Origin: an uncultured Plesiomonas sp. | Lineage (GTDB): Bacteria; Pseudomonadota; Gammaproteobacteria; Enterobacterales; CAMTGL01 | Direction: 5' to 3' | Length of the DNA stretch: 10,531 nucleotides | NCBI GenBank assembly: GCA_947071955.1 | Contig: CAMTGL010000054.1 | Span: forward strand, 1 to 10,531 | In this document: positions 7,456-10,531 of the stretch, in pieces | Layout: every line of letters starts with the position of its first letter | Numbering within the stretch: position 1 is the stretch's first letter | Made by a program: the position numbers and the translations under genes | Notes under the pieces: model-generated | What the model saw: only the letters and a program-made list of their open reading frames with translations | Database searches by the model: none | Told to the model about the DNA's origin: nothing

Positions 7456-7508
7456 CACTGTGGTTATGTCATGATTTGACACATCAGTGAGTCACTTTTT
7501 TCACTGAT
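7456..7508 (+). promoter_or_regulatory. Two overlapping, mutually exclusive hairpins in the pntA leader
   Basis: Hairpin A pairs CACTGTG (7456-7462) and TGTCA (7467-7471) with TGACA (7477-7481), CAT (7482-7484) and AGTG (7486-7489), with small bulges. Hairpin B is a perfect 8-base stem, ATCAGTGA (7483-7490) with TCACTGAT (7501-7508), around a 10-base T-rich loop. Both need bases 7483-7489, so only one can form at a time. They sit between the leader mini-ORF and the pntA ribosome site. A regulatory switch is inference only. No T-run follows hairpin B directly. Confidence 0.35.
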
Positions 7509-7558
7509 TAGGGGTAGAGTATTATTTTTGCTAACCGATGCCAATTCAAGGAATAACT

Positions 7559-9091
7559 ATGCTGATTGGTGTACCAAAGGAACAGCTCGCGAATGAGTCG
7601 CGGGTAGCTGCTACACCGAAAACGGTGGAGCAATTGCTGAAGTTAGGTTTCAGCGTGGCGATAGAGCAAAACGCAGGCTTTCGTGCCAGCTTTGAGGATG
7701 CAGCATACGTTGCTGCCGGTGCTCAGGTCGTATCATCCGATGATATTTGGAATTCCGATATCATTTTAAAAGTGAATGCGCCAACAGGAGCAGAGATCCC
7801 GCTGCTTAAAGAGGGCACATCGCTGATCAGTTTTATCTGGCCTGCACAAAATGCAGATCTGATGGCAAAACTGGCCGAGCGTAAAATCAACGTGATGGCA
7901 ATGGATGCCGTACCGCGTATTTCACGTGCGCAGTCTTTAGATGCATTGAGCTCAATGGCTAATATTGCCGGTTATCGTGCGGTTGTTGAAGCGGCACATG
8001 AGTTCGGCTCTTTCTTTACTGGCCAAATTACGGCTGCAGGTAAAGTACCCCCTGCAAAAGTGATGATTATCGGCGCAGGTGTTGCAGGGCTTGCTGCCAT
8101 TGGCGCAGCAGGGAGCTTAGGTGCGATTGTTCGTGCATTTGATACCCGCCCTGAGGTGAAAGAACAAGTTCAAAGTATGGGGGCTGAGTTCCTTGAGCTT
8201 GAATTTGAAGAAGAGGCTGGTAGTGGTGATGGCTATGCAAAAGTGATGTCACCTGCCTTTATCAAGGCAGAGATGGAGCTGTTTGCGGCACAGGCCAAAG
8301 AGGTGGATATTATTATCACCACGGCACTGATCCCAGGTAAACCGGCACCAACGCTGATTACCAAGGAGATGGTTGCTAGCATGAAGCCGGGCAGCGTTAT
8401 TGTTGATCTGGCTGCGGCAACGGGCGGTAACTGTGAGCTGGCACAGGCTGATACTGTGGTCGTTACGGATAATCAGGTTAAGATTATCGGGTATACCGAT
8501 TTGCCAAGCCGTTTGCCGACACAATCATCTCAGTTGTACGGTACAAACCTTGTTAACTTGCTCAAGCTATTGTGCAAAGAAAAAGACGGTACGATTAATA
8601 TCGACTTTGACGATGTGGTTTTGCGCAGTGTTACTGTGATCCGTGAAGGTGATGTGACATGGCCGCCTCCGGCAATTCAGGTTTCAGCACAGCCACAAAA
8701 AGCGGCTGCTGCGCCAGTGGCACCGAAAGAGGCTGAAAAACCAACTTCTCCGGCCAAAAAATATGGTCTGATGGCTGCCGGTATCGTGCTGTTTGGATGG
8801 ATTGCGAACGCTGCGCCTGCCGCATTTTTATCCCATTTTACGGTATTCATTCTGGCCTGCGTGGTTGGTTACTACGTGGTGTGGAATGTGAGTCATGCTC
8901 TGCATACACCTCTGATGTCGGTAACCAATGCGATTTCCGGCATTATCGTGGTCGGTGCATTGTTGCAGATAGGTCAAGGCAGCGGGTTTGTATCATTCTT
9001 AGCGTTTATTGCGGTGCTGATCGCCAGCATTAATATATTTGGTGGCTTTACTGTCACTCAGCGCATGTTGAAAATGTTTAGAAGGGACTGA
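7559..9091 (+). CDS. pntA: NAD(P) transhydrogenase subunit alpha
   Basis: PntA and PntB form the inner-membrane transhydrogenase, which transfers hydride between NADH and NADP+ while protons enter the cell. It is a main source of NADPH. The chosen start at 7559 has AAGGA (7548-7552) six bases upstream and gives 510 residues, equal to E. coli PntA. An in-frame ATG at 7538 would add seven unmatched residues and lacks a ribosome site. Domain I binds NAD(H). It includes the conserved loop SRAQSLDALSSMANIAGYRA and the Rossmann motif GAGVAG at residues 172-177, followed by RAFDTRPEVKEQ and the mobile loop near TALIPGKPAP. A Pro/Ala/Lys-rich linker (about 380-400) leads into four hydrophobic membrane helices. 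The linker lacks the Cys pair found in E. coli. pntB begins 10 bases after the stop. Confidence 0.97.
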   Translation: MLIGVPKEQLANESRVAATPKTVEQLLKLGFSVAIEQNAGFRASFEDAAYVAAGAQVVSSDDIWNSDIILKVNAPTGAEIPLLKEGTSLISFIWPAQNADLMAKLAERKINVMAMDAVPRISRAQSLDALSSMANIAGYRAVVEAAHEFGSFFTGQITAAGKVPPAKVMIIGAGVAGLAAIGAAGSLGAIVRAFDTRPEVKEQVQSMGAEFLELEFEEEAGSGDGYAKVMSPAFIKAEMELFAAQAKEVDIIITTALIPGKPAPTLITKEMVASMKPGSVIVDLAAATGGNCELAQADTVVVTDNQVKIIGYTDLPSRLPTQSSQLYGTNLVNLLKLLCKEKDGTINIDFDDVVLRSVTVIREGDVTWPPPAIQVSAQPQKAAAAPVAPKEAEKPTSPAKKYGLMAAGIVLFGWIANAAPAAFLSHFTVFILACVVGYYVVWNVSHALHTPLMSVTNAISGIIVVGALLQIGQGSGFVSFLAFIAVLIASINIFGGFTVTQRMLKMFRRD

Positions 9092-9101
9092 GGGGTAGAA
9101 C

Positions 9102-10508
9102 ATGTCTGAAGGATTGGTACAAGCTGCATACATTGTGGCTGCTGTGCTGTTTATCATGAGCTTGGCCGGATTGTCTAAGCATGAAACAGCCAAGGCGGGT
9201 AACTGGTACGGTATTGCCGGTATGGGTATCGCGCTGGTGGCAACGATTTTAGGGCCACATTCAGCCAGTGTGGGTTGGATTTTATTGGCAATGGTTATTG
9301 GTGGTGCAATCGGTATCCGCTTGGCAAAACGTGTCGAAATGACAGAGATGCCGGAGCTGGTGGCTGTGTTACATAGCTTTGTGGGTCTGGCTGCGGTACT
9401 GGTCGGGATTAACAGCTATCTAGACCACGGTGTTGCCGAGGGCGTGCTGCTTAATATCCACTTAACCGAAGTGTTTATCGGTATCTTTATCGGTGCGGTG
9501 ACTTTCACCGGTTCGATTGTGGCATTTGGTAAGTTGTGCGGCAAAATTAGCTCGAAGCCGATGATGTTGCCACACCGCCACAAGCTGAATCTAGCGGCGC
9601 TGGTTGTTTCGTTCCTGCTGCTGGTGGTGTTCTTGAAAGCGGGCGGGAGCACGTTTGCACTGGTTGTGATGACACTGATTGCGCTGGCATTTGGCTGGCA
9701 TCTGGTGGCATCAATTGGTGGTGCTGATATGCCAGTGGTTGTCTCTATGCTGAACTCGTATTCAGGATGGGCAGCGGCAGCGGCAGGTTTTATGCTGGCA
9801 AACGATCTGCTGATTGTGACTGGCGCATTAGTGGGGTCATCAGGTGCGATTCTTTCCTACATTATGTGTAAGGCAATGAACCGCTCATTTGTCAGTGTGA
9901 TTGCCGGTGGTTTTGGTACAGATAGTGCGCCTTCTGATGATGATCAGGAGATGGGCGAGTACCGTGAAACGTCGGCAGAAGAAGTGGCTGACATGCTGAA
10001 AAATGCAACGTCGGTTATTATTACTCCGGGCTATGGTATGGCCGTGGCGCAAGCACAGTATCCTGTTGCTGCAATTACTCAAAAATTGCGTGAGAAGGGT
10101 GTGAAGGTCCGTTTTGGTATTCACCCTGTTGCGGGGCGCTTACCGGGCCACATGAACGTGTTGCTTGCAGAAGCTAAAGTGCCGTATGACATTGTATTGG
10201 AGATGGATGAGATCAATGATGATTTTGCCGATACTGATGTTGTGCTGGTAATTGGTGCGAATGATACGGTGAACCCTGCTGCGCTTGAAGATCCAAAGAG
10301 CCCAATTGCGGGTATGCCAGTACTGGAAGTGTGGAAAGCACAGAATGTTGTGGCATTTAAACGTTCTATGAATACCGGTTATGCTGGTGTACAAAACCCG
10401 CTGTTCTTTAAAGAGAACACGCAAATGCTGTTTGGTGATGCCAAAGACAGTGTTGATGCTATCTTGCGGGCGTTGTTATTAGACGTAATATCACTGCATT
10501 GTGGCTGA
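9102..10508 (+). CDS. pntB: NAD(P) transhydrogenase subunit beta, with a short C-terminal extension
   Basis: PntB supplies most of the proton channel and the NADP(H)-binding domain III. The 468 residues start with about nine membrane helices. His91 in LHSFVGLAAV and Asp209 in GGADMPVVV match the E. coli proton-pathway residues His91 and Asp213. The offset of four comes from a shorter loop after VVFLKAG. Domain III (about 285-458) shows GYGMAVAQAQ, GIHPVAGRLPGHMNV and VIGANDTVNPAA, which bind NADP(H). An AGGGG box (9091-9095) overlaps the pntA stop, so the genes are cotranscribed and probably coupled. Family proteins usually end at the equivalent of ILRAL (residue 458). Here the frame continues for ten residues, LLDVISLHCG, before a TGA at 10506-10508 that lies inside a tandem repeat. 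Confidence 0.96.
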   Translation: MSEGLVQAAYIVAAVLFIMSLAGLSKHETAKAGNWYGIAGMGIALVATILGPHSASVGWILLAMVIGGAIGIRLAKRVEMTEMPELVAVLHSFVGLAAVLVGINSYLDHGVAEGVLLNIHLTEVFIGIFIGAVTFTGSIVAFGKLCGKISSKPMMLPHRHKLNLAALVVSFLLLVVFLKAGGSTFALVVMTLIALAFGWHLVASIGGADMPVVVSMLNSYSGWAAAAAGFMLANDLLIVTGALVGSSGAILSYIMCKAMNRSFVSVIAGGFGTDSAPSDDDQEMGEYRETSAEEVADMLKNATSVIITPGYGMAVAQAQYPVAAITQKLREKGVKVRFGIHPVAGRLPGHMNVLLAEAKVPYDIVLEMDEINDDFADTDVVLVIGANDTVNPAALEDPKSPIAGMPVLEVWKAQNVVAFKRSMNTGYAGVQNPLFFKENTQMLFGDAKDSVDAILRALLLDVISLHCG

Positions 10509-10531
10509 TGGCTGATGGCTGATGGCTGATG
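10503..10531. repeat. Tandem heptamer GGCTGAT, four copies, reaching the window edge
   Basis: Four perfect, uninterrupted copies of the 7-base unit GGCTGAT (10503-10530) plus one more G touch the right end, so the array may be longer. The pntB stop TGA is in the first copy. Each unit junction reads TGATG, an overlapping stop-start. Every ATG in the array opens the micro-frame Met-Ala-Asp-Gly-stop, and the stop overlaps a further ATG two repeats on. Confidence 0.9.

Noticed and set aside
7538..7558. Upstream ATG of pntA adding seven residues
   Set aside because: There is no ribosome site at proper distance, and the extension does not match PntA homologues. The ATG at 7559 has AAGGA and gives the family length of 510.
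8067..8825. Several minus-strand ORFs inside pntA
   Set aside because: They are shadows of a highly conserved coding frame and have no independent evidence.
9091..9101. pntA-pntB gap as a possible frameshift or fusion site
   Set aside because: A clear stop, ribosome site and start are present. Two separate subunits are normal in enterobacteria.

Overview
The window looks like ordinary chromosomal DNA from a gammaproteobacterium of the order Enterobacterales. Every recognised protein matches my recall of its Escherichia coli counterpart closely over its full length. Base composition is moderate, with AT-rich gaps. The genus cannot be fixed by eye. The gene order prc - small secreted protein - pntAB differs from E. 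coli, where htpX follows prc and pntAB lies elsewhere. A non-E. coli lineage such as the Budviciaceae is possible, but that is a guess.

Left part, minus strand (1-2435): the letAB (yebST) pair for lipid transport across the envelope. letA/yebS is complete. letB/yebT runs off the left edge after about 401 codons and overlaps the end of letA by 14 bases. A 312-base AT-rich gap (2436-2747) separates this pair from the divergent plus-strand genes and holds a plausible promoter for msrC.

Middle, plus strand (2748-6134): msrC (free methionine-R-sulfoxide reductase), proQ (RNA chaperone) and prc (periplasmic tail-specific protease). They are closely spaced in the conserved enterobacterial order and end at a textbook intrinsic terminator at 6109-6134. 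A dyad around a TATAAT box lies between msrC and proQ and could give proQ its own promoter.

Right part, plus strand (6135-10531): a gene for a small exported protein of unknown function (6442-7113) that appears to hold two copies of one roughly 90-residue beta-rich module. Next comes a 445-base leader region with a long hairpin, a very short ORF behind a perfect Shine-Dalgarno sequence, and two mutually exclusive hairpins. Last is pntAB, encoding the proton-translocating NAD(P) transhydrogenase of the inner membrane. PntB carries a short extra C-terminal tail, and its stop codon lies in a heptamer tandem repeat that reaches the window edge.

Most of the window is conserved housekeeping sequence. 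I see no phage genes, transposases, CRISPR arrays, tRNAs or rRNAs. The points most worth a second look are the pntA leader, the pntB 3' end, the duplicated-module secreted protein and a possible lipobox in the Prc signal peptide.
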